DNA from: Candidatus Moraniibacteriota bacterium | Lineage (GTDB): Bacteria; Patescibacteriota; Minisyncoccia; Moranbacterales; UBA1568 | Assembly (NCBI GenBank): GCA_023261695.1 | Contig: JAHFON010000007.1 | Location: 1 to 42,382 of the forward strand | Length of the DNA stretch: 42,382 nucleotides | Direction: 5' to 3' | Shown here: positions 7,810-15,887 of the stretch, one piece after another | How positions within the stretch are numbered: position 1 is the first letter of the stretch | How the letters are laid out: the number at the start of each line of letters is the position of its first letter | Translations under genes and position numbers: made by a program | Notes under the pieces: generated by a model | The model's input: the letters and a program-made list of their open reading frames with translations, nothing else | What the model was told of the DNA's origin: nothing | The model's database searches: none

Positions 7810-8577
7810 TCAATTTTTTATTTCGTAAGTCAAATCCATCCTCACTTTTCCGGATTTAACTCCAGGCTCAATAACCGGAGCCACTTTAGTTTGAGAAGAA
7901 ACCTCACCAGCTCCGCCAAAACCCGTGGTAAAATCTGGCTGGATACCGCCACTCTCTTCTTCAAAAATAGAAATTAAACGCCCAACTCTGAAATTTCCCG
8001 CTCTGGCAATCTCCTGCGCTTTCTTTTGCGCTTTGCCTATAGCCTCCGCGCGCGCTTTCTGTTGCGCGTCACTATCATCATCCACCACAAAATCAATGCC
8101 AGAAACCGTATTGGCGCCTTTCTCTGTGATGCCAGACAAAATATTCCCCAGCTTCTCCAGATCGCGCACTTTAATGGTCAGCGTTTGCGTCAATGTGTAA
8201 CCGGAAATTGACGGGGGCGGACAAGCTGATCGGTCGGCACAATTTGGATAAGTATAACGCGGCGAAAGCGCGTACTGGCTCGTTTTTAAGTCTTTTTTAT
8301 CCACGCCCTGCTCTTTCAAAAAAGCGTTGATGGTGTTCATTTTTTCCGCATTCTGTTTCTGTATGTCAGCCACATTGTTTCCGCCTTCCGTCACGACACT
8401 TGCGGTAAATGTTGCTATATCAGTTGCGACTTCCGTATTCGCCTCGCCCACTACCGTAAATGAATTCTGGTTCGTCAGATTGACCGATCGGCCATACTGA
8501 TAAACGTAGGCCGCCACTGAAAGTGAAAGCAGGACCAAAGCCGAGACTTTGAGACGCTTGATAAAATCATCAGACAT
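7810..8577 (-). CDS. SIMPL-domain (DUF541) membrane-anchored protein
   Basis: 255 residues: one N-terminal helix (about 11-27, VSALVLLSLSVAAYVYQYG), then the SIMPL/DUF541 fold (about 40-255). It begins with the typical FTVVGEANTEVATDIATFTASV, continues with KMNTINAFLKEQGVDKKDLKTSQY, and has a second half with ARAEAIGKAQKKAQEIARAG. The family includes YggE and BP26; the proteins are exported, form ring-like assemblies in Brucella BP26, and have been linked to stress tolerance. No enzymatic activity is established. The start ATG lies about 29 bases after a predicted transcription start, and the gene is alone between tRNAs, so it is probably monocistronic. Confidence 0.9.
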   Translation of the reverse strand: MSDDFIKRLKVSALVLLSLSVAAYVYQYGRSVNLTNQNSFTVVGEANTEVATDIATFTASVVTEGGNNVADIQKQNAEKMNTINAFLKEQGVDKKDLKTSQYALSPRYTYPNCADRSACPPPSISGYTLTQTLTIKVRDLEKLGNILSGITEKGANTVSGIDFVVDDDSDAQQKARAEAIGKAQKKAQEIARAGNFRVGRLISIFEEESGGIQPDFTTGFGGAGEVSSQTKVAPVIEPGVKSGKVRMDLTYEIKN

Positions 8578-8612
8578 ATTTGCAATATTAAAAATAATAC
8601 TTCACAATGCGC

Positions 8613-8640
8613 AGTATACACTATTTTCTGTGGGTTACAA
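8613..8640 (-). promoter_or_regulatory. Sigma-70-type promoter for the SIMPL gene
   Basis: Read on the minus strand: TTGTAA (8640-8635), a 16-base spacer, TATACT (8618-8613). Leader of roughly 29 bases. Confidence 0.6.
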
Positions 8641-8687
8641 ACCGCGTCATACTTCAGATTACCACTATGTTTTTGTATTTTTCCGTG

Positions 8688-8716
8688 TTGACGTCTTGTG
8701 GGCTTTGAGCTAGGTT
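8688..8716 (+). promoter_or_regulatory. Possible promoter of tRNA-Arg(TCG)
   Basis: TTGACG (8688-8693), a 17-base spacer, then a weak -10 TAGGTT (8711-8716), 17 bases before the tRNA. The good -35 and correct spacing support it; the -10 is poor. Confidence 0.45.
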
Positions 8717-8733
8717 GAGAGTTGTATTCTACC

Positions 8734-8806
8734 GCGCTCGTAGCTCAGTGGATAGAGCATCTGGCTTCGAACCAGAGGGTCGGGGGTCCGATTCCCTCCG
8801 AGCGCA
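8734..8806 (+). tRNA. tRNA-Arg (TCG)
   Basis: Acceptor GCGCTCG/CGAGCGC, D arm GCTC-AGTGGATA-GAGC, anticodon stem TCTGG/CCAGA, loop CTTCGAA (anticodon TCG, reads CGA/CGG), variable GGGTC, T arm GGGGG-TCCGATT-CCCTC with C55, discriminator A, no CCA. It is a lone gene between two minus-strand genes. Confidence 0.96.
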
Positions 8807-8845
8807 CTATTTACAAAATTGCATTTCAGATTAGAATTTAGTATT

Positions 8846-11800
8846 TCATTTTCTCGCTGAAAGAGTCACCGTCCCATGACGTTCAAGCGTACCCCAACGG
8901 GCAAGTTTGCCTTTTATCGCGGCGAAGACCACTTTGATCGCGACATAATACATCAGCTGTCGATAGAAGAAACGCTGAAGCGGCATCCACCAAAGCAGAC
9001 TCCATTGTTCTTTGCGCTCCAAGAAAAATGGGACGAGAGCGGTCAGCATATCAATCGCCAGAAAGAGCACGTAGAAAAATAAGATCCCCTGCAGAGTGTG
9101 CGGCGCGTCGAAACCAACCGGATGCTGATATTTCTGCCAACCCACCCACAAAAGGGAAAATATAAGCGCCAGATCCATAAACGGCGAGATCAACGGAAAA
9201 AAAACTTGAAAAACAAAGACGTTCGGCACCGCAAAAAATCCGAGAGATCCGTAACGCGGGCGAAAAAGCGTGTCGCGATGCTTCCAGGCAGTTTGTAATG
9301 TTCCGAACATCCAGCGAAAACGCTGTTTGATAAAATTATGCACTGTGTCTGGAGCTTCCGTAAACGCGAACGCTTCGTCATCATAGGCCACGCGATAGCC
9401 GGAACGCAGAAGCGTAAACGTCAGATCGGCGTCTTCTGCCAGCGTATCGGAAGAAAATCCTCCTGTTTCCACGATAGCATTCCGCCGCCAAGCTCCCACC
9501 GCTCCGGGTACGACCGTCACGCAGTTCATCATCTCAAAAGCGCGCCTATCAAAATTTTGACTCGTAATGTATTCCAACGCCTGCCAACGAGTCAAGATAT
9601 TCACCCGATTTCCCACTTTGGCGTTACCCGCTACTGCCGCTATTCGTGTATCAACGAAACGCCGGATGAGTTTCGAGATCGTATCTTTCCGAAAAAGCGT
9701 GTCGGCATCCAAAGTAATGATGATCTCCTTCTGTTCATCTGTATGGCTGATACCGAAATTGAGAGCTTGCGCCTTGCCGGAGTTAGATTGTGTAAAAAGT
9801 TTGACACGCGGATGATGTTCAAAGACTTCATACAATCTGATAAAGGTATCGTCTGTTGAGCCGTCATCTACGACAATCACCGTCACATCCGGATAGGTTG
9901 AATCAAGAATAGCCTGCACCGTGCGCACCACCACTATGCCCTCATTGTAAGCCGGAATAACTACCGCCACGGATGGCAAAAAATCAACGAGTGCTTCCCC
10001 GTGTCTTTTGAAGCGCGTGTACGCCCATTGCGCTGTGGCGAGCGTGCCGAGAAAAATCAAACGGATGATTCCGAGTACGATGCCTATGCTGAACATAAGC
10101 GACAGAAAACGGTTGAATCCCGTCACTACCCAAAACCCCGCGCCGTTGAAACGGGCCAGTTGCTGTTCTCGCGCGCTGACTTGCGGCATCATTTCATCAC
10201 GGGAAACTCCGAGCAAATCCGCAATCGTTACCAATTCAAATCCTTGCGCTTGTAAATTTTCAATAATTTTGGGAAGTGCGGCGATAGTTTGATCGCGGTT
10301 ACCGCCGCCGTCATGGAGCAAGACTACATTGCCGTCTCCTAGAGTGGCTCCGCCTATGACACTGGATACGATCGTATCCACCCCGGGACTATCCCAGTCA
10401 CGCGGATCAATATGCATACCCACCGTATAGTAATTCAGCGCGGTGGTAAATTCCAATGGCGCAATTTGATCAGGAGTAGCCGGCTCAACATCTTCCGCGT
10501 ACGGCGGACGGAAAAGCAATACTTTGCGCCCTAAAATGCCTTCAAATAATCTCTCTGTGGCATTCAATTCCGCCCGAAATTGCCCCTCTGTAATTTTTGT
10601 AATATTGGGATGAGTGTAGGTATGATTACCGATTTCATGACCTTCATCCATTGTACGGCGCAAAAGAGACGGGTGAAGATTGGCATTGACCCCTACCACA
10701 AAAAATGTCGCCGGCACACGATACTTTTTGAGAATACTCAATACTTGCGGCGTATATTTGGCATCCGGGCCGTCATCGAAAGTCAAAGCGATTTTTTTCT
10801 GATTATCTCCGCCCCAACGCGTAATGACATAAGCCGATGGAAAAGCGGTAATTTTTTCTTCCACAATAAATCCAAAAGCATTATCGTAGAAAATATCGCG
10901 TTTGCCATCAGCCGGAACGGCCGTCACGCGCAAAATTTCTCCCTTGCCTTCATAATCAATATCATAACCGGAGCGCAACATTTCCAGCGACTGCGCGACA
11001 GACTCATCCAGTTTTCTTTTCTGCTGTGTCAAAACATTCCAAACTGCCGGATCTTCCGATCCCAGTCTCCACAACGCGTACCCCGCCGGACCGCCGAGTT
11101 TTTGCGCCGCTACGATTTGATTGAACGCCGACACGGCATCCAGAAACCAGACATGATGAAGCGTATCGTTTTCGTCGTAATAATCAAAAGTCGGTGTCAA
11201 TGAATCTTTATCAAGCGTCACGGTCGCGTCGGATTCTTCGGCTGTCCGGATCGCCTCCTGAAAAGTCGCCTCTGTACCAACGGCGGCCTCACCTTTCCAA
11301 TCGTATCCGTACGCCCCCAAAGCTACGATATATTTTTCGGGCGGCGCTTGTTTGAAACGGTCTGTCAAAGATTCCACAAACCAGCTTTGCGAAGTTACCG
11401 CGCCGGCAGAAGTGTCATACACCGAGTGCTCATCGTACGCCATCAGGATTAGAAAATCCGCGTATTGAGAGAGTTTCTTGGCGTCAAATTCAGGATCGTC
11501 CAGCGGAATATTCTGCGATACTTGCAATCCCAAAGGATGCAACTTGCCGTAGAGCTCGGACATAAATTGCACCAGATCGGCTTGCCTGTGCAAAGGAACG
11601 TCTTCAAAATCAATGCTGATGCCTTTGAAATTATTTTGCTTCAAATATTCCGCTATGGCGTCTATGAGTTTCCCGCGCGCGACAGGATTGATGAGCATAC
11701 GCGCCAAACGAGCGCTGTCCCAATCTTGAGTTGCGTTATCAAAATTATTGATGAGCGGCACGATAGGCAGATCTGAACGCACGGCGCGAATATACTGCAG

Positions 11801-12277
11801 TGTTTCATTTTGACGGCTCTCATCGTCTAGCACGACATTGCCCGCGTCGTCAGCCAGATGCAGCCACTCCGGTACCAGCACGTCCAATTTCCCGATATTT
11901 TGCTTAAAAGAAGTAAAACTATTATCATCCCAATTCACATAAAACCCATACACGGGCGCGCTCTTTTTTTGAAAAGTTTCTTGTTTCGGAGTGGATTTTT
12001 GTCCGATGTTAAGTGAGGTGATAAAACTTTTAGCATCAAAGGGCGCGTATTCAGAAAGCGGCGCGGTGCTCCGCGGTACATTAGGCGCGCCTCTTAATGT
12101 GAGTAGAGGCTTGGTTAGAATGAGCGAGGGCAAATTTGGACGGACAATGATGCTGGCAATCATAATAACCAAGAGACTTGCCAAAAACACGCCCACGGAA
12201 AAAATAGTCCTTCTGGAATAACGGGAGCGCCGTCCCCCTTTATCATAAAAAATCGGATGTGCTGAAAATATTGGCAT
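8846..12277 (-). CDS. Tripartite envelope polysaccharide enzyme: GH18-like, NodB deacetylase and GT2 synthase fusion
   Basis: 1143 residues. A membrane helix (about 25-46) leads to a GH18-type barrel (about 105-415) whose active strand reads GISIDFED: the catalytic Glu and last Asp remain, while the earlier Asp of DxxDxDxE are lost. A NodB polysaccharide deacetylase follows (about 490-690) with all motifs: LTFDDGPD, HTYTHP, RPPY, DPRDWDSPG and LLHDGG. After another membrane segment comes a processive GT2 synthase (about 770-1010): VIPAYNEG, VVDDGSTDD, LDADT, EDADLT and QRFRW, ending in several helices. It probably makes, deacetylates and trims an N-acetylhexosamine polymer, combining in one chain roles that Pga proteins split between PgaB and PgaC. 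Fusions of this order are known in other bacteria. No reading-frame defect is seen. Confidence 0.93.
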   Translation of the reverse strand: MPIFSAHPIFYDKGGRRSRYSRRTIFSVGVFLASLLVIMIASIIVRPNLPSLILTKPLLTLRGAPNVPRSTAPLSEYAPFDAKSFITSLNIGQKSTPKQETFQKKSAPVYGFYVNWDDNSFTSFKQNIGKLDVLVPEWLHLADDAGNVVLDDESRQNETLQYIRAVRSDLPIVPLINNFDNATQDWDSARLARMLINPVARGKLIDAIAEYLKQNNFKGISIDFEDVPLHRQADLVQFMSELYGKLHPLGLQVSQNIPLDDPEFDAKKLSQYADFLILMAYDEHSVYDTSAGAVTSQSWFVESLTDRFKQAPPEKYIVALGAYGYDWKGEAAVGTEATFQEAIRTAEESDATVTLDKDSLTPTFDYYDENDTLHHVWFLDAVSAFNQIVAAQKLGGPAGYALWRLGSEDPAVWNVLTQQKRKLDESVAQSLEMLRSGYDIDYEGKGEILRVTAVPADGKRDIFYDNAFGFIVEEKITAFPSAYVITRWGGDNQKKIALTFDDGPDAKYTPQVLSILKKYRVPATFFVVGVNANLHPSLLRRTMDEGHEIGNHTYTHPNITKITEGQFRAELNATERLFEGILGRKVLLFRPPYAEDVEPATPDQIAPLEFTTALNYYTVGMHIDPRDWDSPGVDTIVSSVIGGATLGDGNVVLLHDGGGNRDQTIAALPKIIENLQAQGFELVTIADLLGVSRDEMMPQVSAREQQLARFNGAGFWVVTGFNRFLSLMFSIGIVLGIIRLIFLGTLATAQWAYTRFKRHGEALVDFLPSVAVVIPAYNEGIVVVRTVQAILDSTYPDVTVIVVDDGSTDDTFIRLYEVFEHHPRVKLFTQSNSGKAQALNFGISHTDEQKEIIITLDADTLFRKDTISKLIRRFVDTRIAAVAGNAKVGNRVNILTRWQALEYITSQNFDRRAFEMMNCVTVVPGAVGAWRRNAIVETGGFSSDTLAEDADLTFTLLRSGYRVAYDDEAFAFTEAPDTVHNFIKQRFRWMFGTLQTAWKHRDTLFRPRYGSLGFFAVPNVFVFQVFFPLISPFMDLALIFSLLWVGWQKYQHPVGFDAPHTLQGILFFYVLFLAIDMLTALVPFFLERKEQWSLLWWMPLQRFFYRQLMYYVAIKVVFAAIKGKLARWGTLERHGTVTLSARK

Positions 12278-12287
12278 ACAACGAAAG

Positions 12288-12293
12288 ATTATA
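12288..12293 (-). promoter_or_regulatory. -10 box close to the start of the tripartite enzyme
   Basis: Minus-strand TATAAT ends ten bases before the ATG at 12277, implying a leader of only about 4 bases. No clear -35 at 16-18 bases. Confidence 0.45.
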
Positions 12294-12363
12294 TATCCAG
12301 AGTATGCCGTTTCGCGTTATAAAACAAGAACTCCCGACTAACGCTATACCCGCCTCTAAAAGC

Positions 12364-12390
12364 AAAACGCGCCCGAGAAAGGCGCGTTTT
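12364..12390 (-). terminator. Rho-independent terminator after the RlpA-like gene
   Basis: AAAACGCGCC and GGCGCGTTTT form a 10-bp stem with a 7-base loop, followed on the minus strand by GCTTTT. It starts six bases after the stop codon at 12397. The A-tract also makes it usable from the plus strand. Confidence 0.8.
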
Positions 12391-12396
12391 CCGCTT

Positions 12397-13302
12397 TTAT
12401 TGCCAGTATATCTGCGAAGTAGTAATCACTTTTTTCCAAGGGCCGTCCGGAACGGCGCTAAACGGCACGAATTGCCAATCTACATGATCAATATCTGAAA
12501 GTCCGAGTATATCGTGAACGGCAGGTGAAACATCCAGGCCAGCGTTATTATTAGTTTTACTTTTTGGCAGCGCTTTACCAAACACATAATCTACATCATC
12601 TTCTTTGAAGGGACCGACATCTTGCCACTGCGCGTAAGCGACTTTATCACCCTTGATAATTTTTATCCATTGATTCTTAAGCATTGATTCGTCGTTTTTC
12701 CATTTTTGCGACTTGGCCCAGGGAATCACATTAGCCACTTCCTCTCTGCGATCACCCTTGCTGTTGAAATCATTATAAGGAAGCGCGAAATAAAAAGGAT
12801 TTTCTTTGGGCGCAAAGTCGGACGGAAAATAACCGCTTCGATTACGAGGACTGTCAACGCCGCCGAAATGCCTGACCCATTGTTCGTCCCAGGCGCTCGG
12901 CAGATTGGAAATATTTTTGTTATCCTTTCCTGCTTCCTCGCCGGCCCAAAAGTAAGTCACGGTGATATTTTTGTGAAGAGGGTACGTACTTCCTGCTTCC
13001 ACTGCGCCAGATGTCGCGACAGCTTGCGCGTCTTTGGCTTGTGTTGGCGAAACAGGTATCTCTTCGTCCGTAACTGCTGTTTGCGGCAATATTACGGCAA
13101 CACCTTCAGCGCTCTCTTGCGGAGACGCGGTTATATTTTGTGGTTCAATTTCTTTTTGTTTGGACTTATTTTGACTCTCAATGACTATAGCTTTGGAACC
13201 GAGGGCTTTCTTGACTGCCAAAGTATAGAATACGCCTGTCAAAGAAAAAATGCTCAGTAACGCGACAACCACGAGCGTATGTTTTTTTTGTATACGTACC
13301 AT
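12397..13302 (-). CDS. Exported protein with RlpA-like double-psi beta-barrel C-terminus
   Basis: 301 residues. An N-terminal signal anchor (about 8-30) is followed by a low-complexity linker (30-100, Gln/Ala/Pro/Thr/Glu) and a folded domain (about 108-301). The last part reads AYAQWQDVGPFKEDD, then NAGLDVSPAVHDILGL and DHVDWQFV. The DVGPF plus LDVSPAV pattern mirrors the conserved DRGPF and DLS-AA segments of RlpA/expansin-type double-psi barrels, so a peptidoglycan- or polysaccharide-binding or lytic role is plausible. That is inference by motif only. The gene has its own promoter (13360-13388) and terminator (12364-12390), so it is transcribed alone. Confidence 0.75.
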   Translation of the reverse strand: MVRIQKKHTLVVVALLSIFSLTGVFYTLAVKKALGSKAIVIESQNKSKQKEIEPQNITASPQESAEGVAVILPQTAVTDEEIPVSPTQAKDAQAVATSGAVEAGSTYPLHKNITVTYFWAGEEAGKDNKNISNLPSAWDEQWVRHFGGVDSPRNRSGYFPSDFAPKENPFYFALPYNDFNSKGDRREEVANVIPWAKSQKWKNDESMLKNQWIKIIKGDKVAYAQWQDVGPFKEDDVDYVFGKALPKSKTNNNAGLDVSPAVHDILGLSDIDHVDWQFVPFSAVPDGPWKKVITTSQIYWQ

Positions 13303-13359
13303 GAAACTTATTTTCTATTTTCAATGGTTAACCGCTTTACCACAAATCCAAGAGCCTTC

Positions 13360-13388
13360 AGTATAGCAAAATTAGAAAAAACAGTCAA
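13360..13388 (-). promoter_or_regulatory. Strong promoter for the RlpA-like gene
   Basis: Minus strand: TTGACT (13388-13383), a 17-base spacer, TATACT (13365-13360). The -35 box overlaps the final codons of the upstream M23 gene. Leader about 50 bases. Confidence 0.75.
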
Positions 13389-13933
13389 TCGGCATGTTGG
13401 TCCAGATACTGTTTAATAAAATCACTGGGCTTCTGCCACCATTCGGGGCGCGTGCGCTGGTCGCCTTCTTTCCAATAACCAGGCAATACCTCATCTCGCC
13501 AAGGCCCAATGTAAATAGCGAAATGCAAATGCGCCGGCCAAAATCCATTTTCCGGCGTATTCCCCTCGCCGATAAATCCAAGCGGCTCGCCTAAGTCTAC
13601 TTTTTCTCCGATGAGCTTGAAACATTTTCCCAGGTGAGCGTATACCGAATAAAAAACCCTGCGTGTTTTAGCTTGCTTATGACGGATGATGATAATATTT
13701 CCCCAGTTGCCTTTTTCTCCAGTCCCCGGGTGAAAGGCGGAATAGACTACCCGGCCGCGTCCGATAGCCCTCACGTCAGTCCCCGCCTCCGCCAGACAAT
13801 CTTCGCCCAAGTGCAGTCCCCACACAACGCCGTTATACACAGAGCGCTTGCCAAACGGCGCGCCATTCACCTGATAATCATCAATAGGAAAAATGAGTTT
13901 GGGAGTTGTGAGATAAGCCATATAACAGCGCAA
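13385..13933 (-). CDS. M23-family (LytM-like) peptidase without signal peptide
   Basis: 182 residues. The zinc-site motifs of M23 endopeptidases are present: HLGED (HxxxD), YAHL and AHLHF (HxH). The surrounding strands (GWGNIIIIRH-type, VDLGEPLGFIGEGN) also match. These enzymes cut peptidoglycan cross-bridges, yet no signal peptide or membrane helix is visible, so export or an internal role is open. The start was chosen from the ribosome site: AGGAGG (13945-13940) lies six bases before a TTG codon at 13933 but 18 bases before the first ATG (13921), so TTG is preferred. It follows the ABC permease by 57 bases on the same strand with no visible terminator between them. Confidence 0.85.
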   Translation of the reverse strand: MRCYMAYLTTPKLIFPIDDYQVNGAPFGKRSVYNGVVWGLHLGEDCLAEAGTDVRAIGRGRVVYSAFHPGTGEKGNWGNIIIIRHKQAKTRRVFYSVYAHLGKCFKLIGEKVDLGEPLGFIGEGNTPENGFWPAHLHFAIYIGPWRDEVLPGYWKEGDQRTRPEWWQKPSDFIKQYLDQHAD

Positions 13934-13939
13934 AAGCTT

Positions 13940-13945
13940 CCTCCT
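13940..13945 (-). promoter_or_regulatory. Ribosome-binding site that sets a TTG start for the M23 gene
   Basis: Minus-strand AGGAGG, six bases upstream of TTG 13933. The alternative ATG four codons later is too far away for this site. Confidence 0.7.
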
Positions 13946-13990
13946 ATGATGTCACAAATCAATTTTTTTATCAAGAAAAAGGGAAAAAAC

Positions 13991-15208
13991 CTACTCGTAT
14001 CGCAGGGCTTCAATCGGACTAAGATTAGCCGCCCTGCGCGCCGGATAAAATCCGAACGCGATCCCCACGGCCGCCGATACGCCAAAAGCAAGCAGGATAG
14101 ATGATAGAGACACCTGCGTCACAAGACCGGCAAACCGAGATACTGCCAACGAAGCCAGCCAGCCCAAAAGAATACCGACTAATCCTCCAAAAAATGTCAG
14201 CGCCACCGCTTCTGAAAGAAACTGGAGATTGATATACAATCTTTTTACGCCGACCGCCTTGCGCAAACCGATTTCCCGCGTACGCTCTGTTACTGTGGTC
14301 AGCATCATATTCATAATACCTATACCTCCGACCAGCAATGAGATACCGGCAATGGAAGCCAGCAAAATAGTAAATGTCCCTGTGATATTTGAAGCCGTGG
14401 CAATAATATCATTCTGATTTATAATATTGAAATCGGCGGACGCTGGTTCTGTGATATTGTGCCGATGGAGAAGAATTTGGGTAACTTGCTCTTGCACGGC
14501 CGTCATAACATCCTGATTCACGGAAGCGATACTGATAGTATTCACATAATTATCCCCAGAAAGGAAATGTTGCGCGCTCGTGATCGGTATATACACAGAT
14601 TCATCCGGATTGCTGAAGCCGGAGCCGCCTTTAGCCTGCGCGACTCCGATCACTTGAAATTCAACGTTTTTTATACGAATAAATTGCCCGATAGGCTCCG
14701 TGTCATTGCCAAATAAATCAGACTTAGCCGTCGCTCCCAGCACGGCGACTTTCGCGGAAGATTTAATTTGTGACGCCGTAAAAAATGCGCCGGTGTCCAT
14801 TTTGATATTTCTCACCGTCAAATAATCCGGAGCGGTTCCGATAACAGATGTGTTGGTGTTATTGCCCTTGGCGGTAATCTGATAGCGCCGCGTCACATCC
14901 GGCGCTATAGCCAGGATATTCTCCCCTTCAATTTGTATCGCGCTCACATCTTCTTGAGTCAATGTTTGAGCGCTCCCTTGTCCGCCGCTCACTCCGCCGC
15001 TCCGTTGAGCTCCCGGCCGGACTATTATCAGATTAGAACCTATGGCCTCGATACTGCTTTGTATAGAACTCTGCGCTCCCTGCCCAATGGAAATCATCGT
15101 AATCACTGAAGCAATACCGATAACGATACCCAAAATCGTCAGACTGGATCGGACTTTGTTTGCCGAAAGCGACGCAAATGTCTCTTGTAGTATGTCTTTA
15201 TAAATCAT
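13991..15208 (-). CDS. MacB/FtsX-type ABC transporter permease
   Basis: 405 residues. An N-terminal helix (about 20-42: SSLTILGIVIGIASVITMIS) leads to a large MacB_PCD extracytoplasmic domain (about 45-270). Three C-terminal helices of the FtsX fold follow (about 275-395), ending with the family signature NLSPIEALRYE. The pattern is that of type VII (mechanotransmission) ABC exporters such as MacB. It overlaps the ATPase gene by 4 bases (15205-15208), which implies translational coupling. Together with the adaptor gene it forms a MacAB-like tripartite-style exporter. A cell with one membrane has no TolC partner, so export across the cytoplasmic membrane or substrate extraction is likely. Substrate unknown. 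Confidence 0.93.
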   Translation of the reverse strand: MIYKDILQETFASLSANKVRSSLTILGIVIGIASVITMISIGQGAQSSIQSSIEAIGSNLIIVRPGAQRSGGVSGGQGSAQTLTQEDVSAIQIEGENILAIAPDVTRRYQITAKGNNTNTSVIGTAPDYLTVRNIKMDTGAFFTASQIKSSAKVAVLGATAKSDLFGNDTEPIGQFIRIKNVEFQVIGVAQAKGGSGFSNPDESVYIPITSAQHFLSGDNYVNTISIASVNQDVMTAVQEQVTQILLHRHNITEPASADFNIINQNDIIATASNITGTFTILLASIAGISLLVGGIGIMNMMLTTVTERTREIGLRKAVGVKRLYINLQFLSEAVALTFFGGLVGILLGWLASLAVSRFAGLVTQVSLSSILLAFGVSAAVGIAFGFYPARRAANLSPIEALRYE

Positions 15209-15882
15209 ATGGTTGCATCACTTTCAATAGCTCCATCGCGAATAGAGATAATGCGGCGCGCGTACTTCGCTATATCTATCTCGTGCGTGATAAGAATGAT
15301 TGTATGTCCCGCCAGGTTCAATTCTCGTAGTGTTTCCATAACAACTTGGCTGGTTTTTGTGTCTAAATTCCCCGTCGGTTCGTCGGCTAGAATGATCGCC
15401 GGATTGTTGATAAGCGCTCGTGCGATGGCGACGCGCTGAATCTGTCCTCCGGAAAGCTGATTGGAAAGATTGTACAATTTACCCTCTTCCATGCCAGCAG
15501 AAAATAAAGCTTCCCGCGCCCTCTGTTCACGCTCCTTCCCTGTCGTATCTGTGTACAAAAGCGGCAACATCACATTGCGAAGTACCGTCGCCCGCGGCAA
15601 AAGATTGAAGGACTGGAAAACGAAGCCGATCTTATCTCGGCGCAATTCTGATAACTCATCATCGCTCAATTTTGAGACTTCTTTTCCATCCAAAAAATAT
15701 TGCCCGCTAGTCGGTGTATCCAGCGCCCCCAGTATGTGCATCAATGTCGATTTTCCCGATCCGGAAGGACCAATGATAGAAACAAATTCCCCTTTCTCTA
15801 TCTGAAACGATACTTCTTTCAACGCGACTGTTTCAACGTCTCCATTTAAATAAATTTTGGAAAGTTTTTCACATTTAATCAT
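15205..15882 (-). CDS. MacB/LolD-type ABC transporter ATP-binding protein
   Basis: 225 residues, complete nucleotide-binding domain: Walker A GPSGSGKST (38-46), Q-loop FVFQSFNLLPRATV, signature LSGGQIQRVAIARAL (141-155), Walker B and D-loop IILADEPTGNLD (161-172), and the switch His in ILITHE. The closest families are LolD/MacB/FtsE ATPases that power FtsX-fold permeases. It lies five bases after the adaptor gene and overlaps the permease gene by four bases, so all three are almost certainly co-expressed. Confidence 0.95.
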   Translation of the reverse strand: MIKCEKLSKIYLNGDVETVALKEVSFQIEKGEFVSIIGPSGSGKSTLMHILGALDTPTSGQYFLDGKEVSKLSDDELSELRRDKIGFVFQSFNLLPRATVLRNVMLPLLYTDTTGKEREQRAREALFSAGMEEGKLYNLSNQLSGGQIQRVAIARALINNPAIILADEPTGNLDTKTSQVVMETLRELNLAGHTIILITHEIDIAKYARRIISIRDGAIESDATI

Positions 15883-15887
15883 AACAT

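Noticed and set aside
10580-11203. 207-residue plus-strand ORF
   Set aside because: It is the antisense shadow of the tripartite enzyme, with no protein-like motifs and poor composition.
12364-12390. GC-rich palindrome as possible operator
   Set aside because: Position right after a stop codon and the following T-rich stretch fit a terminator better.
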